Of a stretch of 64,000 nt of DNA, positions 21,437 through 31,238 are shown piece by piece (position 1 is the stretch's first letter; each line of letters starts with the position of its first letter). A program made the position numbers and the translations under genes. Origin of the DNA: Klebsiella variicola (GTDB taxonomy: Bacteria; Pseudomonadota; Gammaproteobacteria; Enterobacterales; Enterobacteriaceae); assembly GCF_000828055.2 (NCBI RefSeq), contig NZ_CP010523.2:558001-622000 (forward strand), in the 5' to 3' direction. The notes under the pieces are model-generated. The model was not told the DNA's origin. It made no database searches and saw nothing but the letters and a program-made list of their open reading frames with translations.

Positions 21437-22012
21437 TTATTTGATGTAGGTAAAGGCGGTAGTCACCCGGGACACGCCGCTCACCCGGCTGGCAATATCC
21501 GCGGCAGCCCGGCCTTCGCGCTCGGTCACCAGCCCCATCAGGAAGACTTCGCTGTTTTCCGTGGTCACCTTCACGTTCGAGGATTTGACCTGATCGGTGC
21601 TCAGCAGCTGCGAACGCACCTTGGTGGTAATCCAGGTATCAGACGAGGCGGTCCCTAAACCAATCGGCTGGCCCTGGCGCACTTCATTAAACACTTCCGT
21701 GGTCCCTTCCACGCCCATGGCGATTTGCTTGGCGCGGGCGGAGAGGTCCGGCGTCGGCGACTGGCCGGTCAGCAGGACTTTGCCCTGATAAGCCGTGACG
21801 TTGATGCGGGCCTGTTTCTTAATCTGTTCATCTTTCGACAAGGCGCTATTGACGCGCAGTTCCAGGGTGCTGTCATCGACCTGGGTTCCCACCGTACGCG
21901 GGTCCGTTGCGGCTTTAGTGCCGACAGCTGCCGTTCCGACTACCGCGGCGGCAACGCAGCCCTGCAGCAATAGTGCAGAAAGCAGGATGGCGAGGGGCGA
22001 GAGAGCCTTCAT
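21437..22012 (-). CDS. dolP: Outer-membrane lipoprotein DolP
   Basis: DolP (YraP) is a dual-BON-domain lipoprotein that locates to the division site, binds anionic phospholipid and supports outer-membrane integrity and NlpD/amidase function. The 191-residue product has a signal ending LLLQGC and two BON domains (about 45-115 and 120-190). In E. coli it is sigmaE-dependent. It lies 9 bp downstream of diaA. Confidence 0.96.
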   Translation of the reverse strand: MKALSPLAILLSALLLQGCVAAAVVGTAAVGTKAATDPRTVGTQVDDSTLELRVNSALSKDEQIKKQARINVTAYQGKVLLTGQSPTPDLSARAKQIAMGVEGTTEVFNEVRQGQPIGLGTASSDTWITTKVRSQLLSTDQVKSSNVKVTTENSEVFLMGLVTEREGRAAADIASRVSGVSRVTTAFTYIK

Positions 22013-22021
22013 GTGTTCTCC

Positions 22022-22612
22022 TTAATCGTCCTGGTGTGGAAAAAGGGTGTTATCTATCAAATCGCACAGACAGTTGACGGTTAGCATATGCATCTCCTGA
22101 ATACGCGCGCTGCGATGCGAGGGGATGCGGATTTCGACATCCTGCTGACCTAAGAGGCCAGCCAGCTCACCGCCGTCATAGCCGGTTAACGCGACGATAG
22201 TCATGTCGCGAGTCACGGCGGCTTCCACCGCTTTGACGATATCCCGGCTGTTACCGCGCGTAGAGATCGCCAGCAGCACATCGCCGGCGTGTCCCAGAGC
22301 GCGCACCTGCTTGGCGTAGATCTCGTCATGCAGGCGATCGTTGGCGATGGCGGTTAAGACCACATTATCGGTATTAAGTGCAATGGCGGGTAAACCAGGG
22401 CGTTCCGTTTCAAAACGATTAATCATGCTGGCAGCAAAATGCTGTGCGTTGGCGGCGGAGGTGCCATTACCACAACAGAGGATTTTGTTGCCGTTGAGCA
22501 GGGACTGCACGAGCGTCATCGCCGCCCGGGAGATGGCGTCCGGGAGTGCTTCCGCTGCGGCAATTTGGGTTTGAATGCTTTCGGTAAAGCAGGCTTTGAT
22601 TCTGTCGAGCAC
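22022..22612 (-). CDS. diaA: DnaA initiator-associating protein DiaA
   Basis: DiaA is a SIS-domain homotetramer that binds DnaA and promotes timely initiation at oriC. The 196-residue product matches E. coli DiaA over its full length, including [17 protein letters not shown] and [15 protein letters not shown] select GTG at 22612, preceded by AAGGGA and giving the family length. An upstream start would add 12 unrelated residues. It lies 25 bp after yraN in the lpoA-yraN-diaA-dolP cluster. Confidence 0.95.
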   Translation of the reverse strand: MLDRIKACFTESIQTQIAAAEALPDAISRAAMTLVQSLLNGNKILCCGNGTSAANAQHFAASMINRFETERPGLPAIALNTDNVVLTAIANDRLHDEIYAKQVRALGHAGDVLLAISTRGNSRDIVKAVEAAVTRDMTIVALTGYDGGELAGLLGQQDVEIRIPSHRSARIQEMHMLTVNCLCDLIDNTLFPHQDD

Positions 22613-22637
22613 GGGATCCCTTACTTCTGGTATTACG

Positions 22638-23024
22638 CTATTCGCCAAAGGCGTTTTTTAGCCATTGGATGTCGTTTCCGGTGAAGGCTACCACATCGAA
22701 ACGGCAATCCACAGTCTCAAAGCTCCCATTCTGTCGGCAGAGCCACAAACGGGCGGCTTTAAGCAGTCGTTGTTGTTTTTGCGGGGTGACGCTGGCCGCC
22801 GCGTCACCGTACCGGGCGCTACGGCGGTAGCGCACCTCGACAAAAACGGTGACGGCGCCGTCGCGCATGATGAGGTCAATTTCGCCGCCACGCTCGCGGG
22901 CATTGGCGGCGATAAAACGCAGGCCCTGGCCTTCCAGCCAGCGGCGAGCCTGGTTTTCCCAGGCATCGCCAGTCTGTTTGCTTAGCTGGCCGGAACGATT
23001 TTTCCCTGCTGGTACTTGAGCCAT
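22638..23024 (-). CDS. yraN: UPF0102 protein YraN
   Basis: The 128-residue product has a restriction-endonuclease-like fold with the motif [22 protein letters not shown], which resembles the PD-(D/E)XK core of Holliday-junction-resolvase-like proteins. Function in enterobacteria is not established. The first 43 nt overlap the end of lpoA, implying coupled translation. Confidence 0.93.
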
Positions 23025-25090
23025 GACAGTTTCCTGTTAATCACGCAGTCCTGGGTGGCCGTCAGATCGCCGGTATTGCCGTTCAGCTCGAAGCCCGGCG
23101 TTTGGCGCATTTGCGTGAAGTGGTTCGCCAGTGACCAGGCGTCAGCTCCCATGGCATACAGGCGCGCCAGCGAGTAGTCATTACGTACAGCGGACAGCGC
23201 CTGCTGCATCAGCGCCGGGTTGCTGCCGGCCAGCATCGGGATCTCACTATACTGCAGCCCTTCCATCTCCAGACGGAAATCCGGCCCTGCGGTGCCCTGG
23301 GCGCTGCGCGAGCTGGCGTACAGGGTGACATTGTTTTGACTGCCGTTGCGCATGGCGATCATTGGTTTGATATAGGCAATCTGTTCCGGGGTGGCGAGGA
23401 TATAGGCGGCGTCCACGCTACCGCCGCTGCTCACCGGCATCTCATCCGCACTGCCGAGGGAACTGTTCTGGGCCGAAGGCAGGGTGGAGACCGGGGTGCC
23501 GGTCAGCGCAATGCCCCCTCCGCCGTTGACGCCGGCGCGCAGCTCGGCCGTGGATCCAAAACGCTGCTGCAGGACGCTGGCGCCGCCCAGCTTCAGCCAT
23601 TCGTCGGCAAACGCGCTAACCACGCGATCGCCCAGCGCACCGCGCGGAACCAGCAGCAGTGGCGTCTGCTTGCCCTGTTGGTGGATATGTCGGGCCGCGT
23701 CACGCGCTTCGTCTTCCGGGGAAAGCGCGAAATAGCAGAGGTTAGCGCGGCTTTCGACTTTCTCCGGCTGGTTGAGGGCCAGTACATTGAGCGGCGTGTT
23801 GCTCTTAATCACATCATCTACGTTCTCTTTCAGCAGCGGCCCGACGACTAAAGTGGCGCCATCCTGCTGAGCCTGGGCAAGCAACTGACTGATGGGCTGG
23901 CTGGTGGTGTCGTAAATTTTCAGTTCCGCAGAGGGATTGGCGGCGCTGGCGACTGCGGGCTGAGGCTGTGCGGTCGGGGCGGTGACCGGCTGAGTGACCG
24001 GGGAAGCGGTGGTCTGCGGCGTGGCGGACGCTGCCGGCGCCTGGGCTGTAGGTTCCGCGGCAGGCGCCGCCTGGTCTTGTGCCGGGGCTTGCACCGGTTC
24101 AGCGCGGCTTCCGGTGGCGGTTAGATCGCTGACTTCTGCCTGCGACGGACTCACTACATCATCATTACCGGAGACATTCGCCGCCTGGGCAACCTGCGCG
24201 GGAACCGCGCTACCCGTCACCGACGGCGCACCATTTTTGGCGGCTTCAAAGCCCTGCTGGATAGTGCGGCCGAAGATCGACGCCTGACCGTTCAGCGGCA
24301 GAAAAAGCGCAATCTTGTTGGTGGACGCGGGCTTATAGTTTTGCATGTTCACCAGCGCCGTTGGCAGCATTTTGGCGCCCGGATTTTGCGGATAGCGCGT
24401 CTGCCAGTCTTTAACGCCTGCTTTCAGCAGCGTCGGATCGTTGCGGTTGTCAAACCACATCCGCTGCAGATCCAGCCAGCCCTGGAGGGTATTTTCATCG
24501 GCGTTGATCACCAGCGCATTGGCCTGGTCCTGGGGCATCGAGGTGAGCGCTTGCCACGTCGCATCAATATTTTTCTGACGCTGTTTCGCGTCGCTCAGCA
24601 GCGGCTGCTGGGCGATTAAGGCGCGCAGCAGGGTCAGCGATGGTTTGCCCTGGCTGGCATCGATTTGCGCCTGCCAGTAGCGCGCCTGCTGGGGTTGATC
24701 CAGGCTTGTCGGGTCGAGCTTTGCCAGCAGAGTACGAGCGCCCTGATAGTCGTTTTGCGCCAGCTTCATTTCCACCGCCAGCAGCGACTGTTCACGGGCC
24801 TGGGTGCTGTTCAGGTTCGACGGCAGCTGGTTGTACAGGTCGATGGCCTGCTGCTTCTTCCCTTCCTGCAGCAGTGCACGAATGGCGAGTAATTGCCAGT
24901 TGGTCTTGCTATCATTCGTGCTTTGCTGCATCTGCTGTAGGTAGAAACTGGAGTTGGCCTGCGATGTACCCTGCATAAACGCCGTGCTTTGATCCTGCGT
25001 GTGGGTGCCGCAGCCAGCAAAAAGAAGCGTCGCCAGCAATACGGGCAGACAGCGCGCGGGCTTAGAACGAAGAAATGTTGACGGTACCAT
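22982..25090 (-). CDS. lpoA: Penicillin-binding protein activator LpoA
   Basis: LpoA is the outer-membrane lipoprotein that activates the transpeptidase of PBP1A. The 702-residue product has a lipoprotein signal ending LLFAGC (Cys27), an N-terminal TPR-like domain, a Pro/Ala/Gln/Thr-rich linker (about 330-410), and a C-terminal periplasmic-binding-protein-like domain. I start at 25090 ([11 protein letters not shown]), which places the Lys/Arg region correctly. The longer frame would put 25 residues before the signal. The low-complexity linker makes it about 24 residues longer than the E. coli protein. Confidence 0.95.
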
Positions 25091-25153
25091 AAGTGTCCAG
25101 TGATATTTTTTTGGCTCAATGCTCAATATTAAATCGGCAATACGGACGAGACA

Positions 25154-26017
25154 ATGAAACAACACGAATCAGCGGATAATTCTCAGGGGCAGCTCTATAT
25201 TGTGCCCACTCCGATAGGGAATCTGTCTGATATCACGCAGCGCGCACTGGAAGTGTTGCAAGCTGTTGATTTAATTGCTGCGGAAGATACCCGCCACACC
25301 GGTTTGCTGCTGCAACATTTTGCGATTAACGCCCGCTTATTTGCGCTTCACGACCATAACGAGCAGCAAAAGGCGGAAACACTTCTCGCTAAACTGAAAG
25401 AAGGGCAAAACATCGCGCTGGTCTCCGATGCCGGCACGCCGCTGATTAACGACCCTGGCTATCATCTGGTGCGCACCTGCCGCGAAGCGAATATTCGCGT
25501 GGTGCCGCTGCCGGGTCCCTGTGCGGCCATCGCCGCCCTGAGCGCCGCCGGTCTGCCTTCCGACCGTTTCTGCTATGAAGGCTTCCTGCCGGCGAAATCG
25601 AAATGCCGTCGCGATACCCTGAAGGCGCTGGAAGAAGAACCGCGCACTCTCATCTTCTATGAGTCAACGCACCGTCTGGTGGAGAGTCTGGAAGATATCT
25701 GCGCGGTACTGGGAGAATCCCGCTACGTGGTGCTGGCCCGCGAGCTGACCAAAACCTGGGAATCGATCCACGGCGCGCCGATCGGCGAGCTGGTGGCGTG
25801 GGTGAAGGAAGACGAAAACCGCCGCAAAGGCGAGATGGTGTTGATTGTCGAAGGCTTTAAGGCCCAGGAAGAGGCGCTGCCGGCGGCCGCGCTGCGTACC
25901 CTGGCGCTGCTGCAAGCGGAGCTGCCGCTGAAGAAAGCCGCCGCGCTGGCCGCGGAGATCCACGGCGTGAAGAAAAATGCGTTGTATAAGTACGCCCTGG
26001 AGCAGCAGGGGGAGTAA
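25154..26017 (+). CDS. rsmI: 16S rRNA (cytidine-1402-2'-O)-methyltransferase RsmI
   Basis: RsmI adds the 2'-O-methyl group at C1402 in the 30S P-site region using S-adenosylmethionine. The 287-residue product has the tetrapyrrole-methylase-type fold with [23 protein letters not shown] and [14 protein letters not shown]. It is divergent from lpoA with 63 bp between start codons. Its stop is only 3 bp upstream of the Fic gene. Confidence 0.97.
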   Translation: MKQHESADNSQGQLYIVPTPIGNLSDITQRALEVLQAVDLIAAEDTRHTGLLLQHFAINARLFALHDHNEQQKAETLLAKLKEGQNIALVSDAGTPLINDPGYHLVRTCREANIRVVPLPGPCAAIAALSAAGLPSDRFCYEGFLPAKSKCRRDTLKALEEEPRTLIFYESTHRLVESLEDICAVLGESRYVVLARELTKTWESIHGAPIGELVAWVKEDENRRKGEMVLIVEGFKAQEEALPAAALRTLALLQAELPLKKAAALAAEIHGVKKNALYKYALEQQGE

Positions 26018-26020
26018 GCG

Positions 26021-27046
26021 ATGAGCCGTTACCAACCGCCGTTTAGCATCACACCCACGGTCCTCAACCTTGTCGTTGAGATTGGGGAATTGCTTGGGCA
26101 TTGGTCGGCGAAACGTGGACAAACATCGCCGTTGCTGCGTAAAGAAAACCGCATTCGTACTATTCAGGCGTCACTCGCGATTGAACATAATAGCCTGAGC
26201 ATGGAACAGGTAACGGCGCTGCTGGAAGGCAAACGGGTTCTCGCGCCGGCTAAGGATATTCAGGAAGTGAGAAATGCCATTCGTGCTTATGAATTAATGC
26301 CCGGATGGCATGCGGCAAATATTAGGGATCTTCTGACGGCGCATAAAACGCTGATGACAGGGCTGGTTGATCGTCCTGGCGCTTTACGTGGCGGAAACGT
26401 CGGCATTTATCGCGGTACGCAGGTGGTACATATGGCTCCACCTGCTGCTCAAGTCCCAAGATTGATCGCTGATTTACTCAGCTGGCTGGAACACACCGAG
26501 CTTCATCCTTTGATTGCCAGTTCAGTTTTCCACTATGAGTTTGAGTTCATTCACCCTTTCGCTGATGGCAATGGTCGGATGGGGCGTTTATGGCAGACGT
26601 TGATTCTAAGCCAGTGGCGTCAGGAATTGGCCTGGCTGCCCGTTGAAACGCTGATCCACCATCAGCAAGAACGTTATTACGACATTTTAGGTGTTTGTGA
26701 CAAAACCAGTGATTGCACGCTATTCGTGACCTGGATGTTGCAAAATATCCTGGCGGCGCTGAAAGAAGGTCTGGAGACTTCATTCGTCGTGTCGGAAGAA
26801 ATGTCGGAAGAAATGTCGGAAGAAATGTCGGAAGAAATGTCGGAAGAAATCGACGTTAAAGTAGTTCCACCGGAAAACGCAATTTTGCGTTTGCTAACCG
26901 GAAACCCGGAATTGACGGCGAGAGCGCTGGCGGAGATCTTGGGGATATCAGCACGTACGGTTGAGCGCCATCTGCAAGGGCTACAGGCGAAAGGGAGATT
27001 GATTCGCATAGGCGCTAAAAAAGGTGGAAGCTGGCTGGTTAAGTAG
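26021..27046 (+). CDS. Fic-domain protein with C-terminal winged helix and SEEM repeat linker
   Basis: The 341-residue product has an N-terminal Fic_N-type helical region, then a Fic core with HPFADGNGRMGR at 178-189, matching the active motif HPFx(D/E)GNGRxxR with the catalytic His. Proteins with this motif usually transfer AMP to target hydroxyls. The helix at 49-57 (SLAIEHN) resembles the inhibitory (S/T)xxxE(G/N) motif but has His after Glu55. A linker of SEEM repeats (258-277) joins the core to a winged-helix domain (about 283-341, ending GGSWLVK). The start follows GGGGAG and is 3 bp after rsmI. No antitoxin partner gene is visible. The target is unknown. Confidence 0.9.
   Translation: MSRYQPPFSITPTVLNLVVEIGELLGHWSAKRGQTSPLLRKENRIRTIQASLAIEHNSLSMEQVTALLEGKRVLAPAKDIQEVRNAIRAYELMPGWHAANIRDLLTAHKTLMTGLVDRPGALRGGNVGIYRGTQVVHMAPPAAQVPRLIADLLSWLEHTELHPLIASSVFHYEFEFIHPFADGNGRMGRLWQTLILSQWRQELAWLPVETLIHHQQERYYDILGVCDKTSDCTLFVTWMLQNILAALKEGLETSFVVSEEMSEEMSEEMSEEMSEEIDVKVVPPENAILRLLTGNPELTARALAEILGISARTVERHLQGLQAKGRLIRIGAKKGGSWLVK
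26791..26850 (+). repeat. Five perfect tandem copies of a 12-bp unit in the Fic gene
   Basis: GTCGGAAGAAAT is repeated five times without a mismatch across 60 bp. The unit is a multiple of three, so the frame reads SEEM four times and then SEEI. Copy-number change by slippage would shorten or lengthen the linker by four residues without breaking the gene. Confidence 0.97.
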
Positions 27047-27080
27047 AACCAGCCGCCATGGTGTTCCACTCAGCGTGCAA

Positions 27081-27854
27081 TCACACTATCTTCAGTTCCA
27101 CCTTCTTGCTGCTTAACGCTGCGCGGTCATTTTCACTGATACCGTCATCGGTGATTACGCAGTCTATCTTTTCCATCGGCAGTACCTGGTTAAAGCCCCG
27201 GCGATTAAATTTACTGGCGTCGAGCACGGCGATAACCTGATGTGCGGCGGCGGCCATCACGCTGCTGATGGAGTAGCCTTCATTAAAGGTGGTGATGCCG
27301 TTGGTGGCGTCGATACCGTCGGCGCCGACAAACATCAAATCGGCGCAGATTCCCTGCAGAGAACGTTCGGCAATCGTCCCGTGCATGGAGTGCGTTTTAT
27401 GCCGCACGGTGCCGCCGCAAACCACCAGGGTGATATCTTTATTTTCCGCCAGGGTAAACGCGGCGGGCAGGCTGTTGGTGATAACGGTGATATTGGTCAT
27501 CCGCACCAGTGCCTCGGCAATCAGCAGGGTGGTGCTGCCGCTATCGAGGATCACCGTCATACCTTCACGGATCATGGCTACCGCGGCCTGGGCGATGCGC
27601 TTTTTGGGATCGCTGGCAAGCTGATAGCGGTCTTCCAGCACCACTTCCTGATTCTCTGCGTCGGTCAGGTCGCTGCCCGCGCGGGCGGCGCCGCCGTGAA
27701 AGCGGGTTAACAGCCCTTTTTCTTCCAGTAAGCGAAGATCGGCACGGATCGTTACCTCAGAGATGCCAAAGAGATTCGAAAGGTCTAGAACCAATACGCT
27801 GCCCTGCGTATTCACCATATCGACAATTTTGTTCCTTCTTTCAAATGAGTTCAT
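27081..27854 (-). CDS. gatR: DeoR-family repressor GatR (galactitol operon)
   Basis: The 257-residue product opens MNSFERRNKIVDMV with the DeoR winged HTH (about 5-58, including SEVTIRADLRLLEEKGLLTR). A sugar-phosphate-binding domain follows with ILDSGSTT and VVCGGTVR. Residues and length agree with E. coli GatR. It is last in the gatZABCD-R series, separated from gatD by 110 bp that contains a hairpin and two CGAAAG-type motifs, consistent with partly independent expression and autoregulation. Confidence 0.92.
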   Translation of the reverse strand: MNSFERRNKIVDMVNTQGSVLVLDLSNLFGISEVTIRADLRLLEEKGLLTRFHGGAARAGSDLTDAENQEVVLEDRYQLASDPKKRIAQAAVAMIREGMTVILDSGSTTLLIAEALVRMTNITVITNSLPAAFTLAENKDITLVVCGGTVRHKTHSMHGTIAERSLQGICADLMFVGADGIDATNGITTFNEGYSISSVMAAAAHQVIAVLDASKFNRRGFNQVLPMEKIDCVITDDGISENDRAALSSKKVELKIV

Positions 27855-27932
27855 CTTGATTTGCCTGATAATTAACTCATCTCAGTGTAATCGAAGGATA
27901 ACGAAAGTTGAACGATAATTTTCGAAAGGTTA

Positions 27933-27961
27933 CATGAGCCAGCCCTCAGGGCTGGCTCATG
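27933..27961. other. Perfect 13-bp stem between gatD and gatR
   Basis: CATGAGCCAGCCC and GGGCTGGCTCATG flank a 3-nt TCA loop. On the minus strand it lies just after the gatD stop. There is no following T run, so it may be a processing or stability element, or a weak terminator that limits gatR expression. Confidence 0.7.
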
Positions 27962-27964
27962 CAG

Positions 27965-29008
27965 TCAGGAGAGTTTGAGCAGGATTTTACCCTGCATCGG
28001 TGCGCCGTTTAGCGCCTGAACTTCACGCGCAAAGCTCTCCGCGTCACCGCGGTGGGCTATTAGCGGTGCCAGCTGCAGGCGTTTTTCTGTCAGCAGGCGG
28101 GTGGCCGTTTGCCACTCTTCTCCTGGCCACGGACCAGAGTAATTCATCCAGCTACCGACAATATTCAACTCTTTACGCAGGATCTGCCCGAAGGTGGCGG
28201 CCGGGAGGGTTAAATCGTGATGAAGCGTGCCGACCAGCGCCAACTGCGCCCGCGGACCGGCGGCCTCAATCGCCAGCGTGACGGTCTGCGGCGTGCCGGC
28301 GGTCTCAAGGACTAACTGGTCGAACTGAATGGCTTCCAGCGCCTGCTGAATCGCCTGGCCGCTCATTTCGCGGCTGTTGAACACTCGGGTCGCGCCAAGG
28401 GCTTTGGCCAGCTCCAGTTTCTGCGGATTGATATCGATCGCCGTGACGCTGTTGGCGCCCAGTTCGCGGGCGCACTGTAATGCCAGCAGGCCAATGGTGC
28501 CCGCACCGATAATAATCACGTTTTTACCTTCGCAACCCTGTGCCAGGTGGAAGGCGTGGAGGCCAACGGTTATCGGCTCGATAAACGCGCCGTCATCAAT
28601 CGGCATCTGATCCGGCAGGCGGAACAGGTTGGCGCGCTTCACCACCACATATTCGGCGTTGCCACCTTCGCTGCGTGAGCCGACAAACTGATATTGTTTA
28701 CATAAAGAGAAATACTCGCGCTGGCACTGCGGACACTGAAAGCAGGGCAGCAGTGGCACGCAGGCGACGGCATCGCCGGGCTGCAGATCAGTTACCGCCG
28801 CGCCGTAGGATTCCACATAGCCGCTGAATTCGTGCCCCAGCGTAATAGGGTAGTAATGCGCGCCTTTGGCGAAAATGCGCGGGATGTCGGAGCCGCATAA
28901 TCCGGAACTGACCACTTTGACCAGGACATCGTGTTCCGTTTGCAGCGTAGGGATAGGGCGTTCTTCAACGCCGACGTTCCCCTCAGCATGGATTACCACT
29001 GATTTCAT
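27965..29008 (-). CDS. gatD: Galactitol-1-phosphate 5-dehydrogenase
   Basis: GatD oxidises galactitol-1-phosphate to D-tagatose-6-phosphate with NAD+. The 347-residue zinc-dependent medium-chain dehydrogenase has catalytic-zinc residues in SSGLCGSD and GHEFSGYV, structural-zinc cysteines in CFQCPQCQREYFSLC, and the NAD-binding IIGAGTIGLLALQCA. It follows gatC by 49 bp. Confidence 0.95.
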   Translation of the reverse strand: MKSVVIHAEGNVGVEERPIPTLQTEHDVLVKVVSSGLCGSDIPRIFAKGAHYYPITLGHEFSGYVESYGAAVTDLQPGDAVACVPLLPCFQCPQCQREYFSLCKQYQFVGSRSEGGNAEYVVVKRANLFRLPDQMPIDDGAFIEPITVGLHAFHLAQGCEGKNVIIIGAGTIGLLALQCARELGANSVTAIDINPQKLELAKALGATRVFNSREMSGQAIQQALEAIQFDQLVLETAGTPQTVTLAIEAAGPRAQLALVGTLHHDLTLPAATFGQILRKELNIVGSWMNYSGPWPGEEWQTATRLLTEKRLQLAPLIAHRGDAESFAREVQALNGAPMQGKILLKLS

Positions 29009-29057
29009 AACATTCTCCAGCTATAAGATTCAGGGGAGCGACCGCTCCCCTTTTAGA

Positions 29058-30440
29058 TCAAGACATGCCCGTACTTTGTTGTGGGGCAGCGCTTTTTTCT
29101 GCTTTTTCCACCGCGATGAAGCGACGGGCACGACGCCAGGTCAGCAGAACGCCAGTCAGATAGATAATGCCGATGACCGCGAAGCCCACCACGTTCTGCC
29201 AGGTAAAGAGCTGGATCAGCAGCCAGGTAATCGGTGAACCGCCCTGGTCCATTGAGGCCACCATACCGCCGGCTTTCAGGGCCCCGGCGTTTGCCGCCAG
29301 CTGGGTGTGCAGGCCTATGGTCTGGGTGGCGATCCATAGGGTGATACCCATAATGATGATCCCGGAAATCAATGTGCGGAACAGGTTCCCTTGATGTACC
29401 GCGACTGCCATCGCCACGAAGAAGCCGATGGTGGCCAGGTCGCCAAACGGCAGGACCTGGTTGCCAGGAACCACGACGGCGATAAGAATGGTCAGCGGGA
29501 TGAAGATCAGGCTGGCGGAGACCACCGAGGTATGACCGAGCAGCAGCGCCGGGTCGAGACCAATCAGAAATTCCTGGCCGCCGAATTTGGCCTGCAGACG
29601 TTTACGCGCCTGTTTGGCTATCGGTGTGAGGCCATCCATAATCGGTTTGATCACCCGTGGCATCAGCAGCATCACCGCTGCGGTTTTCACCGCAAGCTGG
29701 AGAATGCTCTTCAGGTCGTAACCCGCCAGCGCGCCAATCACAAGGCCCATGACGAAGCCAACGGTAACCGGTTCACCGAAGGGACCGAAGCGTTTCTGGA
29801 TATCATCGGCGCTAAAGTGAATACGGTTAAGACCGGGGATCTTGTCGATGATGGTATCGACAAGCACGGCAACCGGCCCTAAATACGCCGAACTGCCGTG
29901 CGGGATCGCAATACCCTCGAGGCCAAAGAAATCGCGGGTATCTTTGGCAAACCAGTCGCCCAGCTTATACACAAAGGCGGCATGCACTACCACGCCGAGA
30001 ATACCTATCCAGTACGATCCGGTAGCGATATGCAGCATCGCGCCGGTAAAGGTCATATGCCAGATGTTCCAGATATCGACATTCACTACGCGGGTCATAC
30101 GGGTAACCAGCATCACGATATTAACCACGATGGCCACCGGGATCGCCACCAGGGCGATTTGCGACGCCCAGGTCATCGGTGATGAACCCGGCCAACCGAT
30201 ATCGATCACGTGAAGATTAATCTGGAAATGCTCCGCCATCGCCTTTGCCGCCGGGCCGATGGAGTCGAGCATCAGGCCAATGACCAGGCCGATACCGACG
30301 AAACCGATCCCGATATGCAGACCAGATTTGAAACAATCCCCGAGCTTCATCCCCAGTAACTTGGAGAAAATAATGATCACGATCGGCAGCATCACCGTCG
30401 GACCGAGATCGAGGATATAACGCATGATTTCGCTAAACAT
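29058..30440 (-). CDS. gatC: Galactitol PTS permease EIIC
   Basis: GatC is the membrane channel component of the galactitol phosphotransferase system, working with GatA and GatB. The 460-residue product is strongly hydrophobic with about a dozen candidate membrane segments and includes the conserved EGIAIPHGSSAYLGPVAVLVD and TVGFVMGLVIGALAGYD loops. It has the length of the E. coli protein plus a short extension. Five bases separate it from gatB. Confidence 0.95.
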   Translation of the reverse strand: MFSEIMRYILDLGPTVMLPIVIIIFSKLLGMKLGDCFKSGLHIGIGFVGIGLVIGLMLDSIGPAAKAMAEHFQINLHVIDIGWPGSSPMTWASQIALVAIPVAIVVNIVMLVTRMTRVVNVDIWNIWHMTFTGAMLHIATGSYWIGILGVVVHAAFVYKLGDWFAKDTRDFFGLEGIAIPHGSSAYLGPVAVLVDTIIDKIPGLNRIHFSADDIQKRFGPFGEPVTVGFVMGLVIGALAGYDLKSILQLAVKTAAVMLLMPRVIKPIMDGLTPIAKQARKRLQAKFGGQEFLIGLDPALLLGHTSVVSASLIFIPLTILIAVVVPGNQVLPFGDLATIGFFVAMAVAVHQGNLFRTLISGIIIMGITLWIATQTIGLHTQLAANAGALKAGGMVASMDQGGSPITWLLIQLFTWQNVVGFAVIGIIYLTGVLLTWRRARRFIAVEKAEKSAAPQQSTGMS

Positions 30441-30445
30441 GGCGT

Positions 30446-30730
30446 TTACTCCGCGAGGATGCCGAGGATTTTCTGTTGTAAGGCTTCAATGCCGACGCCC
30501 GAAACGAATGGCATGCCGTGTACCACCGGAATGTCGCCAAAGGTCCGCTCCACGCGCGCGGTGGTGCAGATCAGGTCCGCCCCGTCCATGTAGGTTTCGA
30601 TTTCATTGACCCGGCACTGCACCAAATCCAGTTCAATATTGTGGTCTGCACACAGCTCTTTAATCTCTTCAGCCGCCATCGTGGAGGTGGCGACGGCACC
30701 GCCGCAGGCGACGATAACTTTACGTTTCAT
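30446..30730 (-). CDS. gatB: Galactitol PTS EIIB
   Basis: GatB is the 94-residue cytosolic EIIB that carries phosphate on Cys9 ([14 protein letters not shown]). It passes phosphate from GatA to galactitol during uptake through GatC. It is 5 bp upstream of gatC. Confidence 0.95.
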   Translation of the reverse strand: MKRKVIVACGGAVATSTMAAEEIKELCADHNIELDLVQCRVNEIETYMDGADLICTTARVERTFGDIPVVHGMPFVSGVGIEALQQKILGILAE

Positions 30731-30756
30731 AGGGTACCCCTTTTATTATCAGTATC

Positions 30757-31224
30757 TTATGAAGCCACGGCGTTAAGCTCAGGCTCAAGGATAAATTGCT
30801 GGAACCGCACCGGCAGCTGATCGTCGGAAGCGGCGAGCAGTGCCTCCAGCGTGTGCGGATTTTGTAGCTCACTAAATAACCGGCGCAGTAGCTTCAGCTG
30901 TGCCGCCGGGTTTTCAACAATCAGCGCGATGATGAGCGAAACGTCGATTTCGCCGTCGTCATCAGCCCGCTGAAAAGGAACCGGCGCATCCGGACGAATC
31001 AGGTAAATGGCCGGCGATTTGGCGTGGACGGCTTCACAGTGCGGGATAGCGACAGCATGCTGCTCCAGGGCGATGCCGGTGGGAAAAGTCGCTTCGCGTT
31101 CGAGCAGGGCGGCGGGATAGCTGTCGTGTACGACGCCTCGCGCCAGCATCTCTGCGCCAATGTGTTCCAGCGCCTGCTGGCTGGAACTGAAATGAATGCC
31201 GGTACGAACAAACAGTTGACTCAT
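30757..31224 (-). CDS. gatA: Galactitol PTS EIIA
   Basis: The 155-residue fructose/mannitol-type EIIA has the phosphorylated His at 62 in AVAIPHCEAVH. It receives phosphate from HPr (or from the HPr domain of TagH) and passes it to GatB. It lies 14 bp after gatZ. Confidence 0.94.
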   Translation of the reverse strand: MSQLFVRTGIHFSSSQQALEHIGAEMLARGVVHDSYPAALLEREATFPTGIALEQHAVAIPHCEAVHAKSPAIYLIRPDAPVPFQRADDDGEIDVSLIIALIVENPAAQLKLLRRLFSELQNPHTLEALLAASDDQLPVRFQQFILEPELNAVAS

Positions 31225-31238
31225 ATATCCTCTTAACT

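Noticed and set aside
26021-27854. Toxin-antitoxin pair made of the Fic gene and the following gatR gene
   Set aside because: gatR is convergent with the Fic gene and clearly belongs to the gat regulon by sequence, so it is not an antitoxin partner.
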